The position numbers and the translations under genes were made by a program. Positions 9,052 through 19,260 of a stretch of 64,000 nucleotides of DNA are shown here, one piece after another (within the stretch, counting starts at the first letter, position 1; each line of letters opens with the position of its first letter). A model generated the notes under the pieces. The model did no database searches. It was not told the origin of the DNA and saw only the letters and a program-made list of their open reading frames with translations. Origin of the DNA: Rhodococcus sp. KBS0724. Its GTDB lineage: Bacteria > Actinomycetota > Actinomycetes > Mycobacteriales > Mycobacteriaceae. Where the stretch lies: NCBI RefSeq assembly GCF_005938745.2, contig NZ_VCBX02000002.1:310001-374000 (forward strand), given 5' to 3'.

Positions 9052-10344
9052 TTACAGGCCACTCCAGTCACGAGGAGGAACGCCGCGCGCCATCGTCTCG
9101 TGTTTCGCGCCGGCCCGTGTGAATGCGCCTCGAAGATTGTCGGTGAAGGTTCGGACACCGGTACCGACTGCCAGCCGCAGCAGGCGGCGCCATGCGGTGC
9201 GCGGGAGCAGGCCGTTGCGGAGTGCGACGGCCAGTAGCCGAGGGGCGGTCCCCTGCCGTCGACGGACATGGTGCGATTGCATCGCACTGAGCTCGTCCAA
9301 CGTCAGCTCCCGATCGATGGCAACGTACCGATCGACTTCGGCGGCGGCGAGTGCATCGAGTCCTGCTTTAGATCGTGCAATGAATCCGGACTCTCCTGGA
9401 AGTTCGCCGTCGGGAGTCTTTTCCGACCACACGTCGAAGGCGACGACATCGGCCTGCTCACCGACCGCGTCCGGACACACTTTGCACCGGAACGGGATTC
9501 CCCAGTGCTCCTCGTCGTCTCCCCAGAACTCGCCGAAAGGGTATTCGCGACTGGATCCGTCGGCGAGATCGATATGGGTGGGCCCAGGGCAGCCATGTCC
9601 ACGACACCGGAATCCAGTGATCTGCGAGCGATCGATGTTCTCCTTGTCGAGCATGTGTTCGAGCCGCTCGGCGCCGATTCCGCCGCAGAGGAAGCTGATT
9701 GTCAGTTTGACGAGGTTGTCGACACGGGGATCGATCTTGGCGAGATTTCGTACAGCGGCAATGTCGCACGGTTTACCGACGACCGCAAAAGGTTCGCCCA
9801 AGGCGAGGACGTCACTGAAATCGGCGAGGGGGCTTGATGTCCCGTAACGCGACCCGGCGCCTCTCATTACCTCCACTGAGTCGTAGCTGAGTTGCCGAGT
9901 CGAAAGCAGCGGAGCAGGTATCGACTCACGTATATGCAAGACGAAGTCGACTGCCTTGGTATCCAACAGGTGCTGTGTCAGCGCGGAGATACCACCGCCT
10001 GACGACGCAACGAATCTGGTCTCGGCGTCTACGGCGTACCCGGCTGCTATCCGGTGGAGCGGTCCCCACATGGGGTCGTTGACCGGGGCTGATGGGTCGG
10101 GTGTTTCCAGGTCCATCCGGACGCCCGGGCATACTGCTCTGATCGTGTTGTCCACGTTCTGAGGTACGACATCGAGAGCCCAGGGGCGGGATTCTCCGTC
10201 AGGACCTGGGCCCATCCGCAGCACGTCGGGTCCGGCGATGCTTGCACATAATCCGCATCCGATGCACATTCCGCTTTCGACGATCCGTTCGACATTTGGT
10301 GTGCAGGACCGTTGCGTGTGGATGAGCAGGTTCTTACCCAGCAT
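9052..10344 (-). CDS. Coenzyme F420 hydrogenase/dehydrogenase beta-subunit (FrhB) family protein
   Basis: A 430-residue iron-sulfur flavoprotein. MCIGCGLC near residue 26 is a CxxCxxC cluster motif. Further cysteines lie in RCRGHGCPGP and FRCKVCPDA, and ADVVAFDVW completes the FrhB C-terminal domain. Such proteins pass electrons between F420H2 or ferredoxin and a substrate via FAD. Its start is fused to the solute-binding protein stop (TGATG), so the two are co-translated. A redox enzyme directly coupled to a solute-binding protein is unusual and points to a reductive or oxidative step on the imported compound. Confidence 0.85.
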   Translation of the reverse strand: MLGKNLLIHTQRSCTPNVERIVESGMCIGCGLCASIAGPDVLRMGPGPDGESRPWALDVVPQNVDNTIRAVCPGVRMDLETPDPSAPVNDPMWGPLHRIAAGYAVDAETRFVASSGGGISALTQHLLDTKAVDFVLHIRESIPAPLLSTRQLSYDSVEVMRGAGSRYGTSSPLADFSDVLALGEPFAVVGKPCDIAAVRNLAKIDPRVDNLVKLTISFLCGGIGAERLEHMLDKENIDRSQITGFRCRGHGCPGPTHIDLADGSSREYPFGEFWGDDEEHWGIPFRCKVCPDAVGEQADVVAFDVWSEKTPDGELPGESGFIARSKAGLDALAAAEVDRYVAIDRELTLDELSAMQSHHVRRRQGTAPRLLAVALRNGLLPRTAWRRLLRLAVGTGVRTFTDNLRGAFTRAGAKHETMARGVPPRDWSGL

Positions 10345-11219
10345 CAGCTACCCACCGGGATGTCTCCGCCGTTAATGGTGACGGTCTTGATCAATTCGGA
10401 TTCCGGGACATTGTATTTCGCTGCAATGTCCGCATATTCACCCGAATCGATGATCTGCTGCAATCCTGCTGCGAGCTCCTGCGCGAGTGCAATGTTGTCT
10501 TTCTTGACCATGAACGCGCCTACGTAGGGATCACCGTCGGTCACCTTCACCGAGTCACACTCAAACTTCGGTGCTTGATAGCTGGCCTGGATGAGGTTTC
10601 CGAAGTACGCGTCGGAGCGACCGGTACGTACTGCATCGTAGGGGCCATTGGCGTCCGAGAGCGAGATAATCTTAACGGGGTTATTCCCGCACTGCTCGCT
10701 GATGGCTTTCAACGTGTTCTCGAACTCCGATGCTGCGAATACCGAGATCGGATGCCCGCACAGGCTCGCCTTGGTGCCGAGCCCCTCGGGGTTTCCCTTT
10801 TTGACCATCAGCCCAGGTGAAGTGTCGTACTCGTCGATGAGGGTTACCTGTTCGCGGCGGCCAGGGCTGTCGACGGTTCCACCAGCCATGAAAACGTCAA
10901 ATCGATTGGCCTGCAACGCGGTAATGCCAGCGGTGTACTTGATGTTCTCGAACTTGACCTCCTTGCCGATCGCTTTGCCGATGGCGCGTGCGGTATCGAG
11001 CTCGAGTCCCACGAATTCGTTGTTCTCGATGTACTGATAAGGCGGGTAAGTCGGATCGGTTCCGACTGTGAGGGTTTCGGTCCCACCCGACGCCGAGGAT
11101 GCGGTCTCGGAACCCGAGTTAGATCCGGAGCTACAGGCGGAGGTCGTGACCAGAAGCGCAACGAGCATCAGACCAGATGCCAGTCGGCGGCTATTGACGG
11201 TGTTAAGGGGGTTCGACAT
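10344..11219 (-). CDS. Polar amino-acid ABC transporter, substrate-binding lipoprotein
   Basis: A 291-residue type 3 solute-binding protein. The N-terminus is a lipoprotein signal with lipobox TSAC near residue 29, followed by a Ser/Gly linker. Family signature GTDPTYPPYQYIENNEFVGL follows, then DTARAIGKAIGKEVKF and the C-terminal QIIDSGEYADIAAKY region. It captures the solute outside the membrane for the permease and ATPase encoded upstream (12.7 and 11.9 kb). RidA lies between the ATPase and this gene. Confidence 0.92.
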   Translation of the reverse strand: MSNPLNTVNSRRLASGLMLVALLVTTSACSSGSNSGSETASSASGGTETLTVGTDPTYPPYQYIENNEFVGLELDTARAIGKAIGKEVKFENIKYTAGITALQANRFDVFMAGGTVDSPGRREQVTLIDEYDTSPGLMVKKGNPEGLGTKASLCGHPISVFAASEFENTLKAISEQCGNNPVKIISLSDANGPYDAVRTGRSDAYFGNLIQASYQAPKFECDSVKVTDGDPYVGAFMVKKDNIALAQELAAGLQQIIDSGEYADIAAKYNVPESELIKTVTINGGDIPVGS

Positions 11220-11360
11220 TGTGTCCTCGATGCGTTGGGTTAAAGGAAAGTTGTTGTCAGAGAAGACCGAAGCTCATGCTGCATACCTAGCCATGACGTG
11301 AATGTCGGAGATGTGTGTCGTCGATCGCTGCCCGATTCCACAGCACCGGCATCGGACGAT

Positions 11361-11783
11361 CTACGAAGTCGAGTCCACTATCGCAGTGACTCGGATTTCG
11401 ACTCGCATTCGTCTCTCTCCCAGGGCCGGTACTCCGATTTCAGTCCAGATCGGTGCACGATCACCCATTCGTTCGCGAAACTGTTCGACCATTACTCGTC
11501 CGTGAGTATCTCCGATGTAGTCGGGTGACTCCGGTACGTGATAAGAGTTCACTGCGATCACATCGGGCCAGGTTGCTCCGGCCGCTGCGAGGGCACGTTC
11601 GACGTTGTCGAATGCGAAACGAATCTCGTCTTCGAGCAAATCCGGAAATGCACAGTTTTCGTCCCATCCCGGCTGGCCGGATGTCTCGACGCGATTGCCG
11701 ACACGCACAGCCTGGCTGTAATGCATATCCTTGCGCATGGTCTCGCCGAATCCTGGCGTGACGTAGAAATTCGTTTTGGTCAT
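11361..11783 (-). CDS. RidA family protein (enamine/imine deaminase)
   Basis: 140 residues, the usual YjgF/RidA size. Features are GNRVETSGQPGWDE near residue 33, the FAFDNVERALAAAGATWPDVIAVNSYHV core, and APIWTEIGVPALGERRMRVEIRVTAIV, which contains the conserved carboxylate-binding Arg region. These trimers hydrolyse reactive enamine/imine intermediates. The ATG has AAAGG upstream. Presence inside an amino-acid transport operon suggests that catabolism makes such an intermediate. Confidence 0.9.
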   Translation of the reverse strand: MTKTNFYVTPGFGETMRKDMHYSQAVRVGNRVETSGQPGWDENCAFPDLLEDEIRFAFDNVERALAAAGATWPDVIAVNSYHVPESPDYIGDTHGRVMVEQFRERMGDRAPIWTEIGVPALGERRMRVEIRVTAIVDSTS

Positions 11784-11916
11784 CTTTACCTTTCGGTTTG
11801 GAACTCGTCTCGGCACCCGTACACGGCTGCCCGGGGCGTGATGTGCAAGCGTCGGGTTTTGGCGGTTTGTCGACTGCATTGGACCGATCGGGAACAATGA
11901 GTACCGACGATCCGGG

Positions 11917-12687
11917 TCAATTGACCGCATTCAGAAAAGCTTTCGTGCGTTCGTGCTGCGGCGCACCCAGTACCTGGTCCGGAGAACCTTCCTCGACGAT
12001 GTAGCCACCATCCATGAAGACGACGCGGTCCGCGACACTGCGTGCGAATGACATCTCGTGCGTGACTACGATCATCGTCATACCGGACCGAGCGAGATCT
12101 CTCATCACCTCGAGGACTTCACCGACGAGTTCGGGATCGAGCGCGGACGTTGGCTCGTCGAAGAGCATCAGCTTCGGTTTCATGGCCAGAGCGCGAGCGA
12201 TTGCCACACGCTGCTGTTGTCCGCCGGAGAGGTGGCTGGGATATGCATCCACCTTATGACCTAGACCGACTCGGTCGAGAAGTTCGGCGGCGAGTTGCCG
12301 CGCTTCGGAGGTTTTCTGCCCCAGAACAACTTTGGGCCCCAACGCAACGTTTTCCAGAGCGGTCATGTGGGGAAACAGATTGAAGCGCTGGAAGACCATG
12401 CCGATACCAGCACGCTGTTGAGCTGTCATCTTGTTCGACAATTCGTGCAGATGAGAGCCCTCACGTCGGTATCCGATGAAATGCCCGTCTACCTCGAGCA
12501 GCCCCCCGTCTATGGTCTCCAGGTGATTGATGCAGCGCAGTAGCGTGCTCTTCCCGGATCCGGATGGACCCAGCAAGCAGACCACTTCACCGCGGTGAAC
12601 CTCTATGTCGACACTGCGCAGGACCTTGACTGTGCCAAAACTCTTCTCGACCTTGCGGCCGATCATCAGTGGGGTTGCAGAACTCAT
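11917..12687 (-). CDS. Polar amino-acid ABC transporter, ATP-binding protein
   Basis: 256 residues with Walker [11 protein letters not shown]-loop [17 protein letters not shown], signature LSGGQQQR, Walker [13 protein letters not shown] and the H-loop VVTHEM. Closest in layout to GlnQ/HisP-type subunits. The start overlaps the permease stop by four bases (ATGA). It powers import of the amino-acid-like solute. Confidence 0.95.
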   Translation of the reverse strand: MSSATPLMIGRKVEKSFGTVKVLRSVDIEVHRGEVVCLLGPSGSGKSTLLRCINHLETIDGGLLEVDGHFIGYRREGSHLHELSNKMTAQQRAGIGMVFQRFNLFPHMTALENVALGPKVVLGQKTSEARQLAAELLDRVGLGHKVDAYPSHLSGGQQQRVAIARALAMKPKLMLFDEPTSALDPELVGEVLEVMRDLARSGMTMIVVTHEMSFARSVADRVVFMDGGYIVEEGSPDQVLGAPQHERTKAFLNAVN

Positions 12688-13655
12688 GAGTGGCTACTCC
12701 TGAACTTGAGATTCGACCATAGACGGGAGCCGAAGCTCGGGGCTTGAACCGAACTTCCGTATCCCTTGCCATATCGGCGTTCCAGCACGTATTGACCGAT
12801 CGACAGGATGCTCGTCGCAACGAAGTACCAGAAGCTGATGACGATCAGTAGTTCGACGTTCTTGAGATTGACGGAATAGATTTGCGCTGCGGTACCGGCG
12901 AGATCGGTGAAGCCGATCACCGATGCCAATGACGAATACTTGAGCATGGCAATGAGTTGGTTCCCGGTAGGCGGCAGGATAACTCGGATTGTTTGCGGTA
13001 GAACGATTTTCCGGAAGGTTTGCAAACCGGACATCCCGATCGCCTGAGCGGCTTCCCGCTGACCGGGGTCGACGCTGATCAACCCACTTCGCACTACCTC
13101 CGAATAGTAGGCACTTTCGGACAATCCGAGACCGATCACCGCCGCAACGAGGGGCGTCATGATCACGTTGGTATCCCATTGGCCCAGATTGAAGTTGGTC
13201 CCCGGGATACCCAACGTGATCTCCGGGAATATCAGAGCGAGGTTGAACCAGAAGAACAACTGAACCAGAACCGGTGTGCTGCGGAAAGCAAATGCGAATG
13301 CCCAAGCCAACCATCGAGCCAGGGGATTGCTCGAAGTCCGCATGGCTGCGACAACAGTTCCGAGGACCATCGCAATCGACATCGCCAGCACGGTGATGAT
13401 CAGCGTGTTTTCGAGACCTTGGAGAATCTCCGAACTGAACAGGTAGTCGACAATGACTGCCTTGTCGATGTTCTCGTTGTTGAGCAGGCTGCGAAGTAAT
13501 GCTGCAGTGACGGCAAGTAGCAGAATGCCGATTGCCCAGCGTCCGTAGTGTCGTCGCGGAGTGACTGTCAGCGCAGACACTTCCGAGTCGCTCAGACTGC
13601 GGGCATCATGCTCCCCGGAGGTGTCCGGCGGGAGGGTGGCTAGTTGATGTTTCAT
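12684..13655 (-). CDS. Polar amino-acid ABC transporter, permease
   Basis: 323 residues with a long hydrophilic N-terminus (about 40 residues), then several membrane spans. It includes the His/Glu/Gln-type permease segment [13 protein letters not shown] and the EAA loop [22 protein letters not shown] that docks the ATPase. A ribosome site GGAGA precedes the ATG. First gene of the transporter operon. A TTGTAGAACAA box lies 170 bp upstream. Confidence 0.92.
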   Translation of the reverse strand: MKHQLATLPPDTSGEHDARSLSDSEVSALTVTPRRHYGRWAIGILLLAVTAALLRSLLNNENIDKAVIVDYLFSSEILQGLENTLIITVLAMSIAMVLGTVVAAMRTSSNPLARWLAWAFAFAFRSTPVLVQLFFWFNLALIFPEITLGIPGTNFNLGQWDTNVIMTPLVAAVIGLGLSESAYYSEVVRSGLISVDPGQREAAQAIGMSGLQTFRKIVLPQTIRVILPPTGNQLIAMLKYSSLASVIGFTDLAGTAAQIYSVNLKNVELLIVISFWYFVATSILSIGQYVLERRYGKGYGSSVQAPSFGSRLWSNLKFRSSHS

Positions 13656-13824
13656 GATCAGTCTCCGATTGCGGCGTGTACATGACAGTGACGCTGCGGG
13701 CGTTGATGGTGACGGGCGCGATGGTTGCGGGTTCGGTGGGTTCCCTCGTGTGCCACGACTGCTCCCGGTGTTGAACGATGAAGTGACCAGTCCGCGAGGG
13801 GATGTGCACTACCTAACTCTGAAA

Positions 13825-13835
13825 TTGTAGAACAA
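13825..13835. promoter_or_regulatory. TTGTAGAACAA box upstream of the ABC transporter operon
   Basis: An 11-base match to the half-operator of the palindrome at 2120-2140, lying in an AT-rich promoter-like stretch before the permease gene. Confidence 0.55.
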
Positions 13836-14374
13836 CTGCGCAAAAATGTGTGCTAAATAACGGAATTTATTGTAAAAACCGCGTAACTTTCATGAGTGAG
13901 TGATGGCATGTGAGCACAGGCCGGTGCCAGCCAGTGCTGGTCTGAGTGCGAGGCTTTCCGCCTGTCTCGTATGCGCCATGCGAAACGAACGGTCGGGCAT
14001 CGAACGAAACCAGGGTAAGCGCGCGATCGAGGGGCTACAGGTATGGATCCTCCTCAGGTTCTATAGCTGCCCACCGTGCCCTGAGGCTCTGCAGTATCGA
14101 TAGCGCAGTTTTAGCCATCCAAGTACTGAAGTCGAATTACGGTCGCGTTCGCGGACGTGCTGTGCCTTTTCTGCCGCGTATTCGCCGGCGCCTGTTGCCG
14201 AGACAGGCCATCTCTGAGGAAGGCTGGGATCCGCGCACAGGGAGATCTAGTCTGACTTCTGCCGCCCAGCAACCGTTACTTTGATGCTCGCTCGATATCG
14301 AAAGTGCTTGTGACAGAGCATTATCGGGCAGTATGCCTGTTGCGCCGTTCGGGCTCGATCCAGCGGAACCGCAC
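13836..14374. other. Intergenic stretch, no supportable gene
   Basis: About 540 bp upstream of the transporter promoter. Short open frames have no family likeness. Confidence 0.45.
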
Positions 14375-15048
14375 TTAGAAGGACTCGTCGTCGCTGACGA
14401 ACGCGGGATTGAAAGCCGCCGCGGCGTGGAATGGGATGACCGTCGCCAGGCCTTCGGCCTTGAACTCGGTCAGCATGCGAGACGAACGAGCGAGGGCTTC
14501 TGTGCGGGCGGCGCCGATGACGCTGAGCTTGTGAACATGGAATCGAACTAGCGATCGATCACACTGCGGGATTCGACCTGCAGGCGTCGAGAAGCTCACG
14601 AGATCGTCGTGACCGACGCGGTATTCGACGGTGCCTGCGCCGTAATAGCCGGTGCGAGACGGTGGACTTTTCCATATGGGTATTGGCGCCGAGTTCTTCT
14701 GTAGTGACGCTTGCCGGTGACGGTCTTGACGACCGTCGGGGCCGGCGACGAACGTCGAGGAGGTGCCGTCGAGCATCTCGACGAAGTCGGACAGAGTGGG
14801 GGTAGACGTGTCCGTCGGCAGCTGCGGGACAGTTGTCGGCGAGGCCGAAGTTGACCGAGCGGTGGTGGGCGAGTGCGTCCATCTCGGCGACGTTGCCCGT
14901 CGCGCGGCGCGGTCAGCTCGCCTTTGGCATGCACATTGCCGATTGCGGCTTCGGTCGATTGGGTCTTGTTTTGCGCCAACCATTTTCGCTGCTCATCGAG
15001 ATTTCCTCCGATGGTGCGAATGCCTGGTGCGCTCAGTGTTCTGATCAC
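14375..15048 (-). pseudogene. Decayed coding sequence of unknown family
   Basis: Protein-like text on the minus strand changes frame at least twice. It starts near 15048 with [20 protein letters not shown], passes through a [20 protein letters not shown] piece, then [19 protein letters not shown], and ends with a [13 protein letters not shown]-terminus at 14375. No frame is open throughout. I do not recognise the family. Confidence 0.4.
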
Positions 15049-15218
15049 TGCAATGCAGATTGAAATCTTGTTCGTTGTTGCTTTGCACTACCCCTGCGTG
15101 CCGCATTCGAGCAGCCTGTCGCGATGTACAGGACAGCGATCAATCCAACGGTGCGTACTTCGGGTTTATGCGGGCTGGACCTCGGTGACGCGGTATGCGT
15201 GGTTGTCTGTGCGAACTG

Positions 15219-15267
15219 AAAACCGAAGACGACCATATCGATATACGAGATGGCCGTCTTCGGTTTT
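15219..15267. terminator. 18-bp stem hairpin, probable terminator of the thiolase-to-GntR operon
   Basis: Arms 15219-15236 and 15250-15267 pair with one mismatch around a 13-base loop. On the minus strand the right arm begins with A-rich and the left arm ends in a short T run. It lies 40 bp beyond the stop of the GntR gene that closes the operon. Confidence 0.6.
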
Positions 15268-15307
15268 GATCGTCAGTTCGGACTGCCGTCGTCGTGCAAC
15301 GGGGTTG

Positions 15308-16021
15308 TTACGGGAGGGGTAACGATTCGGTGGCTTCCTTCAGCGCGACGTCGATGTACTCGGCGAGGTTGGCGCGGAAGGCATCGTCTTGGCCGGCCAC
15401 GAGATTGCCGAGCAGTTCGCGGTTGCGTTCGATCCAGTGGCCGCCGGCGCGTTCTTCCATGCTGGCGTGGATGAGTCGGGTTTCGGTCAGCAATTGCATG
15501 AATGTGCTGTCGATTCGGCGATTTCCGATCAGCGAGACCAGTTCGCGGTGGAATGCGAGGTTGCCGTTGGTACCTGATTTGCTGTCGCCGCGTTGGAAGG
15601 CGTGCTCGCTGTCGCTGAGTACGCCTTCCAACCGTTCGATCTGCTCGGCGGTCAGTGCCCCGGCGCGGCGGGCGACCGATTCTTCGATCAGGGCTCTGAT
15701 CTGGAAGATGTCGCGTACCTCGGACGGTGAGAAAACCCGTACGGTCACACTGTGGTGCACTTCGTGGGTGGCGAGGCCGTCTCTGGTGAGTAGCCGCAAG
15801 GCTTCTCGGACGGTGTTTCGTGCGACGCTGAACTGTTCGCACAGGTCGACCTCGCGTAGTGACTGTCCTGGACGCAGGCTGCCGTCGAGGATCTCGTTTT
15901 TCAGTTCTGTCGCCAGAAGTTCGGATGCCGATTGCCGTCCAAGATCCCGCGGCTTACGTGTCGCCGTAGCAACGGAAGAATTAACCACACCATCCAGGTT
16001 ATTGCATGCCGCGGGTTGCAT
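15308..16021 (-). CDS. GntR family transcriptional regulator (FCD), copy 2
   Basis: 237 residues, strongly similar to the protein at 6390-7103 in the winged helix (GSLRPGQSLREVDLCEQF) and the FCD core (GTNGNLAFHRELVSLIGN, RLIHASMEERAGGHW). It is the last gene of the thiolase-to-ligase operon, starting two bases from the ligase stop, so it is probably co-expressed and autoregulated. It could recognise the TTGTANAACAA boxes seen at five promoters (inference). Confidence 0.88.
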   Translation of the reverse strand: MQPAACNNLDGVVNSSVATATRKPRDLGRQSASELLATELKNEILDGSLRPGQSLREVDLCEQFSVARNTVREALRLLTRDGLATHEVHHSVTVRVFSPSEVRDIFQIRALIEESVARRAGALTAEQIERLEGVLSDSEHAFQRGDSKSGTNGNLAFHRELVSLIGNRRIDSTFMQLLTETRLIHASMEERAGGHWIERNRELLGNLVAGQDDAFRANLAEYIDVALKEATESLPLP

Positions 16022-16023
16022 CG

Positions 16024-18072
16024 CTAGATCACTATCCTCGCGTCGAGGGCCACAAGTTCAGAGGGCCCGGCCAACAAAGGGTTCACATCGAGTTCGTGGA
16101 TCTCGGGGTGCTCGGCGATGAACTGCCCGATACGAACCACGTTCTGCGCAATTGCCTGCAGATCAATCGCAGGCTTGCCGCGTGCGCCGAGAAGGAGGCT
16201 GGCCCCACGCAATCCCAGGAGCTTTTCGATGACAGCGTCTTCGGTGGTGGGTGCGAGGAGCAGTGCTGTGTCTCGCAGTATCTCCGAGTAGATCCCGCCG
16301 AGGCCGATGAGCAGTACCGGTCCGAAACGCGGATCTTGGTGGGCGCCGACGATCAGTTCTACCGAGTCGTTGATGGAGACCATTTGTTCCACTGCGAATC
16401 CGGTCGGGTGGAGCGCATCGTGCATCCGTGTGACGGCTGCGTTGACGGTGTCGGTTGAGTCGAGTCCGAGTGCAACGCCGCCTGCGTCGCTCTTGTGGAG
16501 CAGTCCGAGGGCCTTGACCACGACAGGGAAGCCTAGGCTCTCGGCTGCTTCGACGGCGGCCTCAGGTGTTGCCGCGTGCAGAACTCGGGCGAACGGCACT
16601 CCGGCGGCCGCCAGTGCTTCGCGAGCACCAAGATAGTCCTCGGGTGCCAAAGCCAACGGGTTCGACGCGCTCGGTATCTCAGGCGGGCCCGCCGGCTGGA
16701 CGCGGTGCAGCTGCGCTAGTGCAGCAAGCGCGAGAGCGGCGGGCTGCATGTCTTGGTAGACGGGAACGCCGGCTTCGGCAGCAGCTTTCGGGCCCGGCAG
16801 TGTCGAGTCGGTGACCGAGAGCACGATCGGTTTGCCGCTGTGAATGGCGACGTCAGCGAGTTCTCTGCCGACTTGTTGCTCGAGTTCTGGTGTGTCGTGC
16901 ACGAATGCAGCGATGTTGACCAAAGCCCCGTCGACTCCGTCTCCGTCGAGGATGTTGGACAGCATCGACGGCACATCGCGTACGTCCATGATGCCGACCA
17001 GATCGACCGGATTGGTCACACCGGCGCCGGGCATGAGTTGTTTGGCGAGAATATCTTGGGTGTAGGGCGGCAAGGAGGGCACGTCGAGTCCTGCCTGTGC
17101 TGCAGCGCTGGCGCCCAATACCCCGAATCCGCCACCGTCGGCGACAATCGCGGTACGGTACCCGGGTGCGCGTACGGGGCTCAGAACTGCTTGCACCATG
17201 TGCACGGTCTCGGCGAACGACGAAACGCGAAGGGCTCCAGCTTTCCTGGTTGCCTCCTCGATCACGTCTTGCGAACTCATGAGAGCGCCGGTGTGAGACA
17301 TGGCGGCGCGGTTTACGGCCTCGTGCGAATCGGGGGTGAGGACGATGACCGGGGTGCCTGCGGCTGTCGCAGCAGCGATTTCACGGAACAGACTTCGCCC
17401 GTCGATGGCATCTTCGATGTAGACGACCATCGCTCTGGTGGCTTCGTCCTTGGCGCAGTTGCGGACCAAGTCTCCGAGGTTCACGTCAGCCTGATTGCCC
17501 AGTGACGCCGCTCGGCTTATACCGAGGCCAACACGCTCGAGGCGCACTGCCAGATCGAGGATGACCGAACCGCTCTGGGAGATGATTCCGATGCTGCCCC
17601 CGGCCGGCTGTGCCCAGGCCATCGAGCTGAATTCGGCCGCGGCGTCGAATGTCCCGTTGCAGTTCGGCCCGAGCAGCACACCATCGTGGTCGCGCACCTT
17701 CTGGACGAATGCCTCTTGGCGTTGACGTCCTTCGTCACCGAGTTCGCCGAAACCGGCTGTAACGGCCACAATTGCGCGCGTTCCGATAGCGAGAACATCG
17801 TCGATTGTCTGCTCGAAGATTCGCTCGGGAACCGCCACCACTGCGAGGTCTGGCACGTCAGCGATGTCGGTAACTCTGGCAACCGAGGGATGGCCGAGGA
17901 TATCGGACCCCGAGCGGTTGACGAACGACACCGTTCGACGGTGAACGCCCGTCAAGGCGCTTTTGGCGAGCATGTATCCCCATTTACTGGGATCACTCGA
18001 TGCACCGACGATTGCGACGGAACGCGGTTGGAACAGGCAATTGATGGCGTCGTCGCGCGTTGCACTACCCAC
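16024..18072 (-). CDS. ADP-forming acyl-CoA synthetase (acetate-CoA ligase family)
   Basis: About 682 residues in one chain. A CoA-binding domain comes first (SVAIVGASSDPSKWGYM), then succinyl-CoA-ligase-like domains with LLGPNCNG, GIISQSGSVILDLA and SHTGALM, and a C-terminal ATP-grasp domain with GFPVVVKALGLLHKSDAGGVALGL and ELIVGAHQDPRFGPVLLIGLGG. It would activate an acid to its CoA thioester, or run in reverse to make ATP. The GTG at 18072 follows a G-rich ribosome site and overlaps the SDR stop; an earlier GTG at 18090 is possible. Confidence 0.88.
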   Translation of the reverse strand: MGSATRDDAINCLFQPRSVAIVGASSDPSKWGYMLAKSALTGVHRRTVSFVNRSGSDILGHPSVARVTDIADVPDLAVVAVPERIFEQTIDDVLAIGTRAIVAVTAGFGELGDEGRQRQEAFVQKVRDHDGVLLGPNCNGTFDAAAEFSSMAWAQPAGGSIGIISQSGSVILDLAVRLERVGLGISRAASLGNQADVNLGDLVRNCAKDEATRAMVVYIEDAIDGRSLFREIAAATAAGTPVIVLTPDSHEAVNRAAMSHTGALMSSQDVIEEATRKAGALRVSSFAETVHMVQAVLSPVRAPGYRTAIVADGGGFGVLGASAAAQAGLDVPSLPPYTQDILAKQLMPGAGVTNPVDLVGIMDVRDVPSMLSNILDGDGVDGALVNIAAFVHDTPELEQQVGRELADVAIHSGKPIVLSVTDSTLPGPKAAAEAGVPVYQDMQPAALALAALAQLHRVQPAGPPEIPSASNPLALAPEDYLGAREALAAAGVPFARVLHAATPEAAVEAAESLGFPVVVKALGLLHKSDAGGVALGLDSTDTVNAAVTRMHDALHPTGFAVEQMVSINDSVELIVGAHQDPRFGPVLLIGLGGIYSEILRDTALLLAPTTEDAVIEKLLGLRGASLLLGARGKPAIDLQAIAQNVVRIGQFIAEHPEIHELDVNPLLAGPSELVALDARIVI

Positions 18073-18808
18073 CGAAACTCGCCCCCCCACAGACGTAGAT
18101 GAGCTGGCCGGTGACGTAGGCAGCTTCCCTGCTCGACAGGAACTCGACCACGGCCGCTACTTCGTCGGGATCACCGAAGCGCTGCATCGGGATCTCTGCC
18201 TTGTACTTTTCGAGGTGCTCTTCGGACATCGACAGCATCAGTGGAGTGTTGATGCTCCCTGGTGCCACGGCGTTGGCAGTGATGCCGTAACGGGCGCCTT
18301 CGAGCGCGAGAGACTTGGTCATGCTGACCAGTCCGCCCTTGGCTGCGGAGTAGTTGGCCTGTCCGAAGATTCCTTGCAGTGCAGTCGACGATGTGGCGAT
18401 CAAGCGTCCGAACTTCTGATCGGACATGATTGGGAAGACCTCCCGGGCGCCCAGGAACGCGCCCTTGAGCGAGATGTCGACGACCGCGTCCCACTGCTCT
18501 TCGGTCATCTTCGACACACGAGAGTCCTGGAAGATACCGGCGTTGTTGTAGAGCACGTCGACGCGTCCCCATGCGGAGACTGCTTTTTCGACTGCTTCCT
18601 TCCAGCCAGCTGCGGAACGGACGTCGAATGCGGTGAAGTCGGCGGTGCCGCCGGCGTCAGTAATTTCGGTGGCGACGCGAGATGCTGCATCGGCATTGAT
18701 ATCGACTACAAGTACTGCGTGTCCGGACTTGGCGAATCGCTTGGCCGTTGCTTCACCGATTCCGCTGCCGGCTCCGGTGATGACGGCTACTTGCTGAATC
18801 TCGCTCAC
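18065..18808 (-). CDS. Short-chain dehydrogenase/reductase
   Basis: 247 residues with the classical SDR pattern: TGAGSGIGEATAKRF near residue 11, VDIN after the second strand (suggesting NAD), YNNAG near 88, catalytic Ser in SSTALQGIFGQ and YSAAKGG. Probable role: oxidation of a 3-hydroxyacyl-CoA to 3-ketoacyl-CoA, between the MaoC hydratase and the thiolase. The GTG start overlaps the MaoC stop (GTGA). Confidence 0.9.
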   Translation of the reverse strand: MSEIQQVAVITGAGSGIGEATAKRFAKSGHAVLVVDINADAASRVATEITDAGGTADFTAFDVRSAAGWKEAVEKAVSAWGRVDVLYNNAGIFQDSRVSKMTEEQWDAVVDISLKGAFLGAREVFPIMSDQKFGRLIATSSTALQGIFGQANYSAAKGGLVSMTKSLALEGARYGITANAVAPGSINTPLMLSMSEEHLEKYKAEIPMQRFGDPDEVAAVVEFLSSREAAYVTGQLIYVCGGASFGG

Positions 18809-19260
18809 GGGTTCTCCTTGGGACGTGTTGCGACGAGGATCGTGTCCTCACCGGTCTGAGTGATGGTGCCGTCTTGTTTGACGACGTCGAGCCCGAGGCG
18901 TACCACCCCGCGCGACGCGCCTGAAGTGGATGGCTCGGTGCTGTTGACTCGGTATCTGATTCGGACAGTGTCACCGATGAACACCGGCTTTGAGAACGAA
19001 CGATTGGTGTTGAGGAAGGCCAGCATCGCGAAATCGTCCAGGTCGGACCGCAGACCGGTGGAGATCGACGCGATGAGCATCCCATGGGCGACCCGTTGAC
19101 CGAAGTGCGTTGTGGCAGCGAACTCGGCATCGGTATGCAGCGCGTTGAAGTCTCCGCTGAGCCCGGCGAAGGTGATGATGTCAGCCTCACCGATCGTGCG
19201 TGCAGCCGATTCGAATTCCAGTCCGACAACTATGTCGTCGAAGTAGATGGTCCGGCTCAT
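18805..19260 (-). CDS. MaoC-like hot-dog hydratase
   Basis: 151 residues, single hot-dog fold. FAGLSGDFNALHTDAEFA near residue 31 is the (R)-hydratase motif with the Asp and His pair, followed by VAHGMLIASI and FSKPVFIGDTVRIRYRV. Likely hydrates an enoyl-CoA. It may replace the ruined crotonase at 4.5 kb. Overlaps the DUF35 gene stop by four bases. Confidence 0.88.
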   Translation of the reverse strand: MSRTIYFDDIVVGLEFESAARTIGEADIITFAGLSGDFNALHTDAEFAATTHFGQRVAHGMLIASISTGLRSDLDDFAMLAFLNTNRSFSKPVFIGDTVRIRYRVNSTEPSTSGASRGVVRLGLDVVKQDGTITQTGEDTILVATRPKENP

